64,000 bases of DNA from Sandaracinus amylolyticus (lineage in GTDB: Bacteria; Myxococcota_A; Polyangia; Polyangiales; Sandaracinaceae), in the NCBI RefSeq assembly GCF_021631985.1, contig NZ_CP070225.1, positions 5,704,001-5,768,000 on the forward strand, in the 5' to 3' direction. The number at the start of each line of letters is the position of its first letter. The stretch's first letter is position 1. Below are positions 18,612 to 28,418 of this stretch, piece after piece. The position numbers were made by a program, and so were the translations under genes. Below the pieces are notes generated by a model, which saw only the letters and a program-made list of their open reading frames with translations, searched no databases and had not been told where the DNA came from.

Positions 18612-19838
18612 TCAGCCGCCGATGAAGTGGCAGAGGCTGCGGAAGACCGCGGGCTCGCGGTTGATGCGATCCTCTTCGATCGTCCAGAAGCCCAGGAACG
18701 GCATCGCGAGCTCGTGCTCGTCGGTGAGATCGACGCTGCTCGATGCGCCGCAGTAGTCGATCTCGGCGCCGTCGCGCACCGCCGCGAACGCCGCCTCGAC
18801 CTCGTACCAGGCGAAGAGCTCGCCGCTCGGACGCGACGTGTCGCGCAGCACGTCGGAGATCGATCCGCCCGACACCTCGACGCGCTCCGCGGCGAGCGCC
18901 CAGAGAATGAGCGCGTCGTAATAGAAGTGCGTGATCTGCAGCGGGCGCTCGTCGCTCCAGCGCGCTCGGAACTCGGTGCGGAACGCGGCCGCTTCGTCGC
19001 CCACCTCGGGCGAGACGCCGACCGCGCCGTCGAGCAGCCCCGGCGAGATGTTCGCGACGAACGCATCGTCGTTGAGGGTCGGCGCGAAGTACCAGCTCAC
19101 CGTCGCGCCCAGCGCCGCGGCGTCCATCACGATGCGCGCGCCGGAGCGCGGATAGGCGACCAGCACGAGCGCGTCGGGCTCGCCGTCGAGCGCGCGCTCG
19201 AGGACGGCGCGATCCTCGACCTCCGGATCGAAGCGCTCGTGAGAGATGATGCTCCCGCCCAGGCGGGTCAGCTCGCCGCGAACACCCTCTGCGAACGCGT
19301 CGCCATACGTCCCCTGCGCCGAGATGATCGATGCGCGCTGCCGTCGATCGCGGAACATGCGCTGCGCGAGCGCGCGTCCTTCGGCCGCTGCGGTGGGACC
19401 CAGATGGAAGCGCAGCGCCTCGCGGGTCGGGTCCGCCGACGCCGCCTCGCTGATGGTGAGCAGCGGAATCCCTCGCGCCGCGAGCAGCGGCTCGATCGAC
19501 TCGGCGAGATCGCCCTCCTCCGGCCCGATGATCACGTCGACGCCGGCATCGATCAGCGCCTGCGCGGCTTCCATGCCGCGCACGGGATCGGAGTGGGTGT
19601 CTCGCGACACCAGCGTGAGCGGCCGGCCTCCGACTCCGCCGGCCTCTTCGTTCACCGTCTCGATCGCGATCAGGAGACCGCGCTCGATGTTCTCACCCGC
19701 CGACGCGAGATCGCCGGTGAACGGGAGCAGCGCGCCGACGCGAATCGAGTCGGCCGGCGCGGGCGCCGGCCTGGACACGCAGCTCGCGAGCACGATCGAC
19801 GACGCCACGAGGGCCAGAGAGCGGTCGAGTGCAGCCAT
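18612..19838 (-). CDS. Branched-chain-amino-acid-type periplasmic binding lipoprotein
   Basis: 408-residue type I periplasmic binding protein of the LivJ/AmiC class. The lipobox VLASC follows the leader, then the typical first strand IRVGALLPFTGDLASAGEN, the VIIGPEEGDLAESI loop and the second lobe (EPDALVLVAYPRSGARIV). Such proteins bind amino acids, amides or small organic acids. Because no LivHMGF permease or ATPase genes follow, it may work with the TonB receptor and the two BMP lipoproteins as a capture or sensing set, or feed an unlinked transporter. The ATG at 19838 is 24 bases after the receptor's stop. Confidence 0.87.
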   Translation of the reverse strand: MAALDRSLALVASSIVLASCVSRPAPAPADSIRVGALLPFTGDLASAGENIERGLLIAIETVNEEAGGVGGRPLTLVSRDTHSDPVRGMEAAQALIDAGVDVIIGPEEGDLAESIEPLLAARGIPLLTISEAASADPTREALRFHLGPTAAAEGRALAQRMFRDRRQRASIISAQGTYGDAFAEGVRGELTRLGGSIISHERFDPEVEDRAVLERALDGEPDALVLVAYPRSGARIVMDAAALGATVSWYFAPTLNDDAFVANISPGLLDGAVGVSPEVGDEAAAFRTEFRARWSDERPLQITHFYYDALILWALAAERVEVSGGSISDVLRDTSRPSGELFAWYEVEAAFAAVRDGAEIDYCGASSSVDLTDEHELAMPFLGFWTIEEDRINREPAVFRSLCHFIGG

Positions 19839-19862
19839 GATTCGCTCCGTCTCCGAACGACT

Positions 19863-22298
19863 TCAGAACGTCTGTCGCCACTGCAGCAAGAACGTCCGCG
19901 GCGCCGACGGAAGGTCGATGCCCGAGAAGCCCGGCTGCGCGGTGTCGGTGCCCAGGATGTTCCGCGCGGTGAAGGTGATCGTCGTGAGCCCGCCCGGGAT
20001 CAGCTCGGCATCGAACACCGACGCCGTCGCGTCCCAGTACCAGGCGTCGGGCAGGTGATAGACGGCGCCCGCCTCGAGCACGTTGGTGTCGCTGGCGCGC
20101 CGCGACGACACATAACGAACCTGGGTTCCGAAGCGGATCGGGAAGCCCGGGATCGTGTAGTGCGCACCCGCGCGGAAGAGCCCGGGCGGATAGGCCTCGA
20201 GGTCGGTCCCCAGCAGGTCGGCGCGATATCCCGACACGTCCAGGCCGCGCTCACCGAGCACCAGCGAGAACGACGCATACAGGCGCAGCTGCTCGTTCCA
20301 GTCGACCCTCGCCAGCGTGTCCCACGACCACACGCCGACCTCGGAGATGTTCCGAGCGACCAAGTTGGCGCCCATGCGCGTGAACTCGGCCTTGTTGATC
20401 AGATAGCTGTACGAGAGCTCGGTCTGCAGCGTCATCCACTCCCACGGCCGATAGACCACCTGTCCTTCGAACGTGTGGATCTGCTGAGGGCGCAGATCGG
20501 GATTGCCCAGGATGTCGCCCGCCACCAGCGGCACGCCGTAGAGCAAGAGCGGCGTGGGCGCGCGGAACGCGCTGCCGTACATCACCTTCGCGCTGAGGTT
20601 CTCGAGGATCTCGACCGCGATCGCAGCGCGTCCGTTGATCTGCGAGTCGTAGATGTTGTGCAGGTCGTAGCGGATGCCGCCGTGGATGTGCAGGCGCTCG
20701 ATCGGCGTCGCGCTGGCGAGCAGATAGGCGCCGAAGTTGAGGAACGTGCGGCGCCCCTGTCGCGTCGAGGTCGACTCGCGGATGTTGCCCGGCGCCATTC
20801 CATCGCTCGCGCCGTAGAGCACGTGCAGCACCGAGGGCAGCTGCTCGTCGTCGAGCAGACCGTCGACACCCAGCGTCAGGCGCAGCTCGTCCAACGGCGA
20901 CCACCGCGCCGTCGCGCCGAGCTCACCCCCGGCGAAGTCGTTCTGGCGTCGGATCGAGTAGATGTCGCTCCCGACGTCGATGTGATCGCGGTCGGTCGGT
21001 GCACCACCGAAGGCGCGCACGAACGCATCGATCGAGAGGTGCGGATCGGGCGTGCCCGAATAGGCGAGATCGACGTAGCCCTGCCAGAGCGAGACGCGAT
21101 TGCCTCGCGACCGACCGACGAGATCGGTGCCTTGCGCGAGCTGCGCCCAGTCGGCGAATTCCGCGCCTCGATCGAGCACCGACGCATAACCCGTCAGCGA
21201 GAGCGAGTGCTCGGGCGCCAGACGGAGCGACACGCGCGCCAAGCCGACCGCGGAGTTCAGATCGAGCTCGCGCGCTCGCTCCCAGTCCTCACCGGTCATG
21301 CGATAAGGCGCGACACGCTGGGCCGGCGAGCTGGCCGGCAGCGAGATGCCCGATCGATCTCCGCGGAAGAGGCGCCACGACACGAAGAACGCCAGGTCGT
21401 CGATGCGCCGGCCGATCGCGAAGTCGAGCTCGCCACCGAGCCCACCGCCCCAGCTGAGCCCCTGGGTGAAGTCCGCACCATCGATTCGCCCGGGGTCGCG
21501 AGTGACGATGTTGACGACGCCCAAGAACGCGTCGGCGCCATACACCGTCGAGGCGGGCCCTCGCACGATCTCGATGCGCTCGATGATCGAGAGCGGCACC
21601 AGCTCGGCACCCAGCCAGTGACCCGCGGTCGCGCGATAGGACACCGCGCGTCCATCGATCGTCAGCTGCACCAGGCCGCTCTCGGCGCGCAGCCCGCCCG
21701 AGATTCCGCGCACTGCCACGTTGGGCGTGATGTGGTCGTCGACGACGTAGAAGCCGTGCACGTGCTCGAGCACTTCGGCGACCGTCGAATAGCCCCAGCG
21801 CAGGATCTCCTCGCGCGTGACGACGGTGACGTTCGCGGGCGCATCGTCGACCGACTCGATCGTGCGCGACACTGCAGTGACGTAGCGGCCGGACAGGAGC
21901 GCTTCGAGATCGAGCGTCTCGATCGCTTCGACGTCCTCTCCCTCGGCGTCGGTCAGGCTCTCGAGCCCGCTCTCGACCGGCGGAATGTCGGTCGGCTCGC
22001 TCGGCGCAGACTGCGACTCACCCTCGGGGGCGATGGCGGGCTCGCCTTCGCTCGCCGATTCTTCTCCAGGCGCCGCGCTGACAGGCTCGGTCGGCTCCGT
22101 CTGTTGGGGAGGCGTCTGTTGGGGAGGCGTCTGCTCGGGAGGCGTCTGCTCGGGAGGGGGCTCCGGAATCGGAGCCTCCTGCGCAGACACGGGTGCGACG
22201 CGCGCGACGAGCGCCAGTGCGAGCACCAGCGCCACACGTACGACTCGCGCTCGGAGCTTCGCGCCCGTCGCGGATCCTGGCGATCCGGTCGAAACCAA
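19863..22298 (-). CDS. TonB-dependent outer-membrane receptor
   Basis: 811 residues. The signal peptide ends at VSAQ. A long Pro/Gln/Glu-rich spacer (about residues 40-125) follows, including four pentad repeats of the type TPPEQ/TPPQQ. The plug domain begins near DLEALLSGRYVTAVSR and runs through EVLEHVHGFYVVDDHITPNVAVRGISGG and the IVRGPASTVYGADAFLGVVNIVTRD segment. A 22-strand-type barrel ends in the aromatic terminus LQWRQTF. This is the CirA/BtuB/FepA class for siderophores, cobalamin or other large nutrients. It is the first gene of a minus-strand cluster with three binding lipoproteins. Its substrate cannot be named from the sequence. Confidence 0.92.
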   Translation of the reverse strand: MVSTGSPGSATGAKLRARVVRVALVLALALVARVAPVSAQEAPIPEPPPEQTPPEQTPPQQTPPQQTEPTEPVSAAPGEESASEGEPAIAPEGESQSAPSEPTDIPPVESGLESLTDAEGEDVEAIETLDLEALLSGRYVTAVSRTIESVDDAPANVTVVTREEILRWGYSTVAEVLEHVHGFYVVDDHITPNVAVRGISGGLRAESGLVQLTIDGRAVSYRATAGHWLGAELVPLSIIERIEIVRGPASTVYGADAFLGVVNIVTRDPGRIDGADFTQGLSWGGGLGGELDFAIGRRIDDLAFFVSWRLFRGDRSGISLPASSPAQRVAPYRMTGEDWERARELDLNSAVGLARVSLRLAPEHSLSLTGYASVLDRGAEFADWAQLAQGTDLVGRSRGNRVSLWQGYVDLAYSGTPDPHLSIDAFVRAFGGAPTDRDHIDVGSDIYSIRRQNDFAGGELGATARWSPLDELRLTLGVDGLLDDEQLPSVLHVLYGASDGMAPGNIRESTSTRQGRRTFLNFGAYLLASATPIERLHIHGGIRYDLHNIYDSQINGRAAIAVEILENLSAKVMYGSAFRAPTPLLLYGVPLVAGDILGNPDLRPQQIHTFEGQVVYRPWEWMTLQTELSYSYLINKAEFTRMGANLVARNISEVGVWSWDTLARVDWNEQLRLYASFSLVLGERGLDVSGYRADLLGTDLEAYPPGLFRAGAHYTIPGFPIRFGTQVRYVSSRRASDTNVLEAGAVYHLPDAWYWDATASVFDAELIPGGLTTITFTARNILGTDTAQPGFSGIDLPSAPRTFLLQWRQTF
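22101..22160. repeat. Four tandem 15-bp units in the TonB receptor spacer
   Basis: Four consecutive copies of a 15-base unit (ctgttggggaggcgt twice, then two ctgctcgggagg variants). They encode the Pro-Gln/Glu-Thr pentads between signal peptide and plug on the minus strand. Copy number could vary by slippage without breaking the frame, altering the reach of the periplasmic spacer. Confidence 0.85.
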
Positions 22299-22418
22299 GG
22301 AACCCCCTCACGACTTTTGTATCGCCGAGCGCAGACGCATCTCAAGCGCAAAGTTTCACCCACAACGGCACTTACGCGCCGACAGGAGCGGGCGCGTCTC
22401 ACGTGCCCCTCGCGGTGA

Positions 22419-23981
22419 TCAGCCAAGTCGCGAGTCGATGACGGGCGCGAGCGGCTCGAGGTGCAGCTCCTCGAGATCGAGCTCGCGCTCGACCCGCTGG
22501 AACGCCGCGTCGCCGATGGTGCCGTCCGCGCGCAGCGCGAGCAGGCGTCGTCGCTCCGCGTCGATCGCCGCGCGCACGACGACGGAGTCGTGATGCTCGC
22601 CGGCGCTCCGTGCTCCGTGCTCGACGCGCGACAGCATCACTTCGAAGCGGCGTCGCAGCAGCTCGGCGAGCTCGCCCCCGCGGTATGCGTCGGTCGCCGC
22701 AATCGCCGCGCGCAGCGTCGCGACGCGTGCGAGCGCTGTCTCGCGCTCGACCTCGCCGTCGTCCTCGAGGCGGAGCGCCCTCGCGAGCGGTCCCAGCGTC
22801 AGCCCCTGCACCACGAGCGTCCCCAGCACGACGCCGAACGCGCAGAAGAGGATCAGGTCGCGGTACGGGAACGCCGGCTCACCGTGTCCGCCGGCCGGCA
22901 GCGCGAGCGCCACCGCGAGCGTGGTGATGCCGCGCATGCCGCACCACCCGACGAGCGCGGCCGCGCGCGGCGACAGCGCGAACGCGCGGCGCCCGCCGCG
23001 CCTCTGCACGAGCGCCGCCGCCGACACCCACACGATCCGCGCGGCGATCGTCGCGACACAGACCGCAGTCGCGATGCCGACGTGCTCGATCAGGAGGCTC
23101 GCGCTCATGCGCCCGACGATCGCGTTCAGCTGGAGCCCCACGAGCGTGAACGCGAGCACGGTCAGCACGAACACCGCGAGCTCCCACACCGCGTAGGACG
23201 GCACGCGCACGCGCGCGGGGATCACGTCGCCGGCGCGCCGCGCGTAGGCCATCGCGAACACGACGAGCGCGAGGATCCCCGACAGATGCAGCCGCTCGGC
23301 GAGCATCCACACGCCGAACGTCACGCCGAACTGCACGACGACGGCGAGCGCCACGTCTTCGATGCGCGCGGTGAGCCAGAGGACGGCGCGCGCGAGCACG
23401 AGCCCGAGCACGACACTTCCGACGCTCACCACGAGCAGCATCGGGATCACGGACTCGAGCGTGAGCGAGCCCGCGAGCGCGGCGCCGATCGCCAGCCGGT
23501 AGACGAGGATCGCGCTCGCGTCGTTGAAGAGGCTCTCGCCCTCGAGGACCACCAGGATGCGATGAGGCGGCCGCAGCTGGCGCAGCACCGTCGTCGCGGC
23601 CGCGGCGTCGGGAGGCGCGACGATCGCACCGAGCGCGATCGCCGCAGCCCACGGCATCGAGGGCACGAGCGCGCGCACCACGATCGCGACGGCTGCGACC
23701 GTGAGCACGACCGCGCCCACCGCGAGTCCCGAGACCGCGCGCCAGCTCGCGCGGAGATCACGCGGGGACGCATCGAAGGCGGCGTCGATCAGCAGCGGCG
23801 CGACGAAGAGCGTCAGCGCCAGCTCGGGGTCGAGCACGATCTCGGGCGCGCCCGGCAGCATCGCGATCACCGCGCCCACGAGCGCCGCGGTCGCGGGGTA
23901 CGGCGCGCCGATCCGCCTCGAGAGGGCGGTGAGCGCCGCACCCGCGAGCACGAGCGCGATGACGATCTCGAAGGTCTCCAT
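22419..23981 (-). CDS. Na+/H+ (CPA1-type) monovalent cation/proton antiporter
   Basis: 520 residues with about 12 membrane helices in the first 400 and a charged cytoplasmic C-terminal domain of about 120 residues. Family marks include ALGAIVAPPDAAAATTVLR in helix 5 with the ion-binding acidic residue, LEGESLFNDASAILVYRLA in helix 6, and the RGGRR loop followed by WCGMRGITTLAVALALP. These match the NhaP/YjcE-like CPA1 family, which exchanges Na+ or K+ for H+. The gene stands alone between the TonB receptor (120-base gap) and the aldo/keto reductase (15-base gap). Confidence 0.92.
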   Translation of the reverse strand: METFEIVIALVLAGAALTALSRRIGAPYPATAALVGAVIAMLPGAPEIVLDPELALTLFVAPLLIDAAFDASPRDLRASWRAVSGLAVGAVVLTVAAVAIVVRALVPSMPWAAAIALGAIVAPPDAAAATTVLRQLRPPHRILVVLEGESLFNDASAILVYRLAIGAALAGSLTLESVIPMLLVVSVGSVVLGLVLARAVLWLTARIEDVALAVVVQFGVTFGVWMLAERLHLSGILALVVFAMAYARRAGDVIPARVRVPSYAVWELAVFVLTVLAFTLVGLQLNAIVGRMSASLLIEHVGIATAVCVATIAARIVWVSAAALVQRRGGRRAFALSPRAAALVGWCGMRGITTLAVALALPAGGHGEPAFPYRDLILFCAFGVVLGTLVVQGLTLGPLARALRLEDDGEVERETALARVATLRAAIAATDAYRGGELAELLRRRFEVMLSRVEHGARSAGEHHDSVVVRAAIDAERRRLLALRADGTIGDAAFQRVERELDLEELHLEPLAPVIDSRLG

Positions 23982-23996
23982 GCGACGCGCGTACGC

Positions 23997-24920
23997 TCAC
24001 GCCGCCTTGGTGGGATCGCCCATCGGCCAGGCCACGCCGTCGCCGCGGTCCATCTTCGCGATCGCAGCCATGTCCTGGTCGTCGATGCGGAACGAGAACA
24101 GGTCGGCGTTCTGCCGCATGCGCTCGGGCTTCGTGCTCTTGGGCAGCACCGGATATCCCATCTGGATCGCCCACCGCAGGAGCACCTGCGCCTCGCTCAC
24201 GCCGTACTTCGCGGCCATCGCCTTGAACGGCGAGTCCGCGCGCTCACCGGTCGCCCTCATCTCGGCGGTCTTCGCGCTGTCGTGCCCCTCGGCGATCCGC
24301 CACGTGGAGAGCGGCACGAGGCTGCTGTACGCGATCGGCGTGATGCCCTTCTCGGCGAGATAGCGGACCAGCGCAGGCTTCTGCGACCAGGGGTGCAGCT
24401 CGATCTGGTTCGCGTCCGGCAGCGGCAGCCCCGCCCCCACGAGCTCCTCGATGTGCGCGACGTCGAAGTTGCTCACGCCGATGGCGCGCGCCTTCCCCTG
24501 TCGCTTCAGCTCGACGAGGCCGCGCCACTGCGCGAGCCGCTGCTCGTGGTCGAAGGGCGCGTGGATGAGATAGAGGTCGACGTACTCCAGCCCGAGCCGC
24601 GCGAGGCTCTCGTCCAGCGACGCGATCGTCGTCTCGGTCGTCTTCGGCGTCTGCCCCCACGCGGCGTTCCCGGGCCAGAGCTTCGTCGTCACGAAGACGT
24701 CCTTCCGGGAGAGGCCGTGCGCCTCGAGCGCCTGTCGGATCCCGGCGCCCACGCCCTCCTCGTTCCCATAGAACTCGGCGGTATCGACGTGCCGGAACCC
24801 GACTCCGAGCGCCGCGCGCACCACGGCGGCCGCATCGTCGTTCGCGATGAGATACGTGCCGAGCCCGACGTACGGGATCTCGATGCCGGCGGTCAGCACA
24901 CGAGTGTCGTTCTTGCCCAT
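23997..24920 (-). CDS. Aldo/keto reductase
   Basis: NADPH-dependent reductase of aldehydes and ketones, 307 residues, (beta/alpha)8 barrel. The catalytic tetrad is visible: Asp and Tyr in DTAEFYGNE, Lys in VTTKLW and His in LIHAPFDHE. The cofactor-site GVSNFDVAHIEEL and NQIELHPW segments are present. The C-terminal LPKSTKPERM fits NADP(H) preference. Start is ATG 24920, which has AAGGAGG at proper spacing; an upstream in-frame extension to 25025 lacks coding character. It is divergent from the AraC-type regulator at 25052 across 131 bases, a common arrangement for a regulator and its target. The natural substrate is unknown. Confidence 0.92.
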   Translation of the reverse strand: MGKNDTRVLTAGIEIPYVGLGTYLIANDDAAAVVRAALGVGFRHVDTAEFYGNEEGVGAGIRQALEAHGLSRKDVFVTTKLWPGNAAWGQTPKTTETTIASLDESLARLGLEYVDLYLIHAPFDHEQRLAQWRGLVELKRQGKARAIGVSNFDVAHIEELVGAGLPLPDANQIELHPWSQKPALVRYLAEKGITPIAYSSLVPLSTWRIAEGHDSAKTAEMRATGERADSPFKAMAAKYGVSEAQVLLRWAIQMGYPVLPKSTKPERMRQNADLFSFRIDDQDMAAIAKMDRGDGVAWPMGDPTKAA

Positions 24921-25051
24921 TCGGTCCTCCTTCGAGCGCCACGAAGCGCGCTCGCCATCTCTCTCACGCCGGACCGCGGAGCGCCTGCCAGTTCCTCGCC
25001 GTTGCGTGCCCAATCCTCTCCGCACGCATAGAACCGTGATAGTCAGTCGGG

Positions 25052-25930
25052 ATGGACGTCCAGAAGCTCGCCGCGCAGGCGCTCCGGCTGGTCCCTCGAC
25101 AGCTCGGCGAATCGCCCCAATCCGTCGAGCCGATGCCCGGTCTGGTGCTCCTCCGGCACCATCGCCGCACCGCGTTCGAGGCCTCCATCTACGAGCCCGT
25201 CTTCTGCCTGATCGTCCAGGGAAGGAAGGAGACGACGCTCGGCGGGCACACCGTCGGATCGGCGGCGGGCGAGTGTCTGCTGGTCAGTCACGACCTGCCG
25301 GTGATCTCTCGGATCACGCAGGCTCCGTATCTGTCGCTGCTGCTCGACATCGAGCTCGCGACCCTGAGGGGCCTCTACGAGGAGCTCGCGGACACGGCGT
25401 TCGACTCCACGCATGCGCGCGCGCTGCAGGTGCACGAGGCGGACGAGCCGCTGCTCGAGGCGCTGGGCCGCTACCTCGCGCTCGCCGGATCGCAGACCGA
25501 CGCCAAGGTGCTCGGCCCGCTCATCCTGAAGGAGATCCACTACCGCCTGCTCACCGCGCCGTTCGGCGCGATGCTGCGGCGCCTGATCCGGATCGACAGC
25601 CACGAGAGCGCGATCGCCCGGGCCATCGCCCACATCCGCCGCGACTTCCGCGCGCCGATCGCGATCGCGGAGCTGGCGCAGAAGGTCGGGATGAGCCCGG
25701 CGTCGTTCCACAAGCACTTCAAGGAGATCACGGCATCGACGCCGCTCCAGTACCAGAAGGAGCTCCGCCTGCTGCAGGCGAGGCGGCTTCTCTCGACGGG
25801 CGGAGCATCGGTGTCCTCCGCCGCCTTCGAGGTCGGCTACGAGAGCCCGAGTCAGTTCAGTCGGGAGTACACGCGCAGGTTCGGTGTGCCGCCCAGCAAG
25901 GACGCAGGCGACTCGCGTCAGCACGAGTGA
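25052..25930 (+). CDS. AraC-family transcriptional regulator
   Basis: 292 residues. The N-terminal two thirds match the AraC_N cupin-like domain found in regulators beside aldo/keto reductases ([17 protein letters not shown] ... YLVSHDLPV-like strand). Residues about 190-285 form the double helix-turn-helix: [24 protein letters not shown] for the first and [23 protein letters not shown] for the second. It very likely controls the divergent aldo/keto reductase and possibly the MFS gene downstream. The effector is unknown, probably an aldehyde or aromatic. Confidence 0.92.
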   Translation: MDVQKLAAQALRLVPRQLGESPQSVEPMPGLVLLRHHRRTAFEASIYEPVFCLIVQGRKETTLGGHTVGSAAGECLLVSHDLPVISRITQAPYLSLLLDIELATLRGLYEELADTAFDSTHARALQVHEADEPLLEALGRYLALAGSQTDAKVLGPLILKEIHYRLLTAPFGAMLRRLIRIDSHESAIARAIAHIRRDFRAPIAIAELAQKVGMSPASFHKHFKEITASTPLQYQKELRLLQARRLLSTGGASVSSAAFEVGYESPSQFSREYTRRFGVPPSKDAGDSRQHE

Positions 25931-26042
25931 TTGTCGAGGGTGGCTGAACAGCCCATGCACAGCACCCGTCCTACTCGGGGCTCGCCTCGGTCCACATCAT
26001 CGCTCGCACGGCGTGAGAGTCGCCGTGACGAGAGGTGCGTGC

Positions 26043-27263
26043 GTGATCTCCGGCAACGACGGTTCGATCGATGGGGTGGGCGAGCGAGCGGACGGCGGCG
26101 AGGCGCTCGGCGCGCGTCGGGCGTGGAGCGCCGTCGGTTCGATGGCGCTCTGCGTCGCGTTGCTCATCGCCTCGGAGTTCATGCCCGTCAGCTTGCTCAC
26201 TCCGATCGCTTCGGATCTCGGCGCGACGGAGGGAATGGCCGGTCAGGCGATTTCGATCTCCGGTTTGTTCGCGGTCGTGACGAGCCTGCTCATCGCGTCG
26301 GTCGCGAGCCGCTTCGATCGACGCAGCGTCTTGTTGGCGTTGACGGCCGTCATGCTGGGCTCGCTGCTGTCGATCGCGAACGCCTCGAGCTTCGGAACGC
26401 TCATGGCCGCACGCGCTCTCCTCGGCGTGACCATCGGCGGCTTCTGGGCGCTGGCGACGGCCACGGTCATGCGTCTCGTGCCTGGACGGGATGTTCCGAG
26501 AGCCCTCGGCGTCCTCTACATGGGCAATGCCGTGGCGACGGCGTTCGCGGCTCCGATCGGCAGCTATCTCGGTGAGATCATCGGTTGGCGCGGCGTGTTC
26601 GAGGCGTTGGTGCCCATCGTCGTGCTGAATCTGATCTGGCAGTGGGTCAGTCTGCCGTCCCTTCCTCCCCGAGCGTCGAATCCCGTCGGGAGGGTGTTCG
26701 GCCTGTTGAAGCGCCGCAACGTCGCATTCGCCATGTCGGGCGTGATGTTGACGTTCGCCGGCGCGTTCTGCGCATTCACCTACTTCAGGCCGTTCCTCGA
26801 GGGCTACACGCACGCGAGCGTGCCGCAGCTGTCGATGCTGCTCCTCGGGCTCGGGGCGGCTGGATTCGTCGGCACGTACGGCGCCAGCTCGTTGCTCGGG
26901 AAGCACCTCTATCCGTTGCTCCGTTGGCTGCCGCTGATGCTCGCCGTCGTGACGGTCGCGCTGCTCGCCGGTGGGCGCAATCTCTGGGCCGTTGCGGTCG
27001 CGATGATCGCGTGGGGCACGTTGAACTCCGCGATCCCCGTCGCGTGGTCCACCTGGCTGTCGAAGGGCATTCACGACGAGCCGGAGAGCGGTGGTGGTCT
27101 GATGGTCGCGGCCATCCAACTCTCCATCATGCTGGGCGCGGCCTTCGGCGGCGTGCTCCTCGATCGTTTCTCGATCGCCGCGACGCTGCTCGGCGCAGCC
27201 TGCCTGCTCGTGGCCGGCTCGCTCGTCGTCGGCAGCGGAAGCCGAATCACGTCGAGCGATTGA
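26043..27263 (+). CDS. MFS transporter (AraJ/YdhP-like drug or sugar efflux)
   Basis: Twelve-helix major facilitator, 406 residues from a GTG at 26043 that follows AGAGG by seven bases. The frame stays open further upstream into the AraC gene, but that part is non-hydrophobic. Motif A-like loop SVASRFDRRSVLL follows helix 2, and the DHA1-type motif RALLGVTIGGFWALATATV lies in helix 4/5. The sequence resembles the arabinose-efflux/YdhP branch that exports sugars, purines or drugs. It starts about 110 bases after the AraC gene on the same strand and precedes a LysR regulator. Confidence 0.9.
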   Translation: MISGNDGSIDGVGERADGGEALGARRAWSAVGSMALCVALLIASEFMPVSLLTPIASDLGATEGMAGQAISISGLFAVVTSLLIASVASRFDRRSVLLALTAVMLGSLLSIANASSFGTLMAARALLGVTIGGFWALATATVMRLVPGRDVPRALGVLYMGNAVATAFAAPIGSYLGEIIGWRGVFEALVPIVVLNLIWQWVSLPSLPPRASNPVGRVFGLLKRRNVAFAMSGVMLTFAGAFCAFTYFRPFLEGYTHASVPQLSMLLLGLGAAGFVGTYGASSLLGKHLYPLLRWLPLMLAVVTVALLAGGRNLWAVAVAMIAWGTLNSAIPVAWSTWLSKGIHDEPESGGGLMVAAIQLSIMLGAAFGGVLLDRFSIAATLLGAACLLVAGSLVVGSGSRITSSD

Positions 27264-27349
27264 GTCGAGAGAACGCCGTTCTCGAGAGCTGCAGAACGAG
27301 TGCGACGCAGGACTTGACAATCGCCCGACGGGGGCGCGTGTTCTAGCGC

Positions 27350-28282
27350 GTGGCCACGATTCCCTTCCTCCAGCTCCAGGCGTTCCTCGCCGTCGCTCGA
27401 GCGCAGAGCTTCAGCGGCGCGGCGCGCGAGCTCGGCGTCTCACGCTCGGCCGTGAGCCAGAGCGTGCGGCAGCTGGAAGAAGAGCTGGGCGTGGTCCTCG
27501 TCGCACGCACGACTCGGAGCGTGGCGCTCACCGACGCCGGACGTCGCCTGCTCGATGCCGTGGGCCCTGCCTTCGCACAGACACGTGCGGCGCTCGACGA
27601 GGTCGCGGCGAAGCCTGGCGAGGTGGTCGGGCGTGTGCGGTTGACGGTGCCGAGAGCGGCCTTCGACTTCGTGATCGAGCCGGTGCTCCCGACGTTCCGT
27701 GAGCGTCATCCCCGCATCCAGCTCGAGATCATCTTCGAGGATCGACGTGTGGACATCGTCCGCGAGGGCTACGACGCGGGGATTCGATTGAGTGAGTTCG
27801 TCGAGCGCGACATGGTGAGTGTCCGGCTCACCGATGCATTTCGGTTCGTCGTCGTCGGCGCGCCCAGCTACCTCGAGAAGCACGGTGCTCCGCAGCGCCC
27901 CGAGGATCTCCTCCATCACGAGTGCCTCACCTTCCGCTCGGAGACGACGGGGTCGCTCTACGCATGGGAGCTCGAGCGGGGTCGGAAGACCTGGCGCATC
28001 CCGGTTCGAGGCTCGGTGGTCACGAACGAGGGTCTCTTCTGCATCCGATGGGCAGAGCAGGGACTGGGGCTCTCGTACATGTACGAACCGCTCGTCGCCG
28101 AGCAGATCCGCACGGGGCGACTCGTACGCGTGCTCGAGCCCTATGCGGCGTCGGTCCCCGGGTTCTTCCTCTATTACCCGAGTCGCACGCAGCGCTCCGA
28201 GCCGCTCCGGCTGTTCATCGAGACGGTTCGCGAGCATGCCGCCCAACACACGGCCGCCGCGAAGAGCAAATCATCGCGCTGA
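27350..28282 (+). CDS. LysR-family transcriptional regulator
   Basis: 310 residues from a GTG. N-terminal winged helix-turn-helix at about residues 6-65 (FLAVARAQSFSGAARELGVSRSAVSQSVRQLE) is followed by a two-lobed effector domain at about 95-295 (VGRVRLTVPR ... LEIIFEDRRVDIVREGYDAGIRL). It belongs to the subgroup that includes many putative aromatic or aldehyde-responsive repressors. The same-strand Tat hydrolase follows after 136 bases; either it or the upstream MFS gene may be the target. The last nine residues are polar and variable. Confidence 0.93.
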   Translation: MATIPFLQLQAFLAVARAQSFSGAARELGVSRSAVSQSVRQLEEELGVVLVARTTRSVALTDAGRRLLDAVGPAFAQTRAALDEVAAKPGEVVGRVRLTVPRAAFDFVIEPVLPTFRERHPRIQLEIIFEDRRVDIVREGYDAGIRLSEFVERDMVSVRLTDAFRFVVVGAPSYLEKHGAPQRPEDLLHHECLTFRSETTGSLYAWELERGRKTWRIPVRGSVVTNEGLFCIRWAEQGLGLSYMYEPLVAEQIRTGRLVRVLEPYAASVPGFFLYYPSRTQRSEPLRLFIETVREHAAQHTAAAKSKSSR

Positions 28283-28418
28283 GAGCAGGCCCCCACGCCG
28301 AGCGCGCGATGGCGACGAGACGCCGTTTCGGCGCACGCACCGTCAACCGTGGCTAAACGGCTCGTGCGCCCGCCGACCTCTGCTCCGTCGACGAGCTCGA
28401 ACGTAGGGTTTGGCGACG

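Noticed and set aside
16333-19838. Complete ABC importer operon
   Set aside because: Only binding lipoproteins occur; no ATPase or permease lies in or beside the cluster.
18381-25031. Long plus-strand frames opposite the TonB receptor, LivJ-like lipoprotein, antiporter and aldo/keto reductase
   Set aside because: Same compositional shadow; no start site or domain, and real genes are clear on the minus strand.
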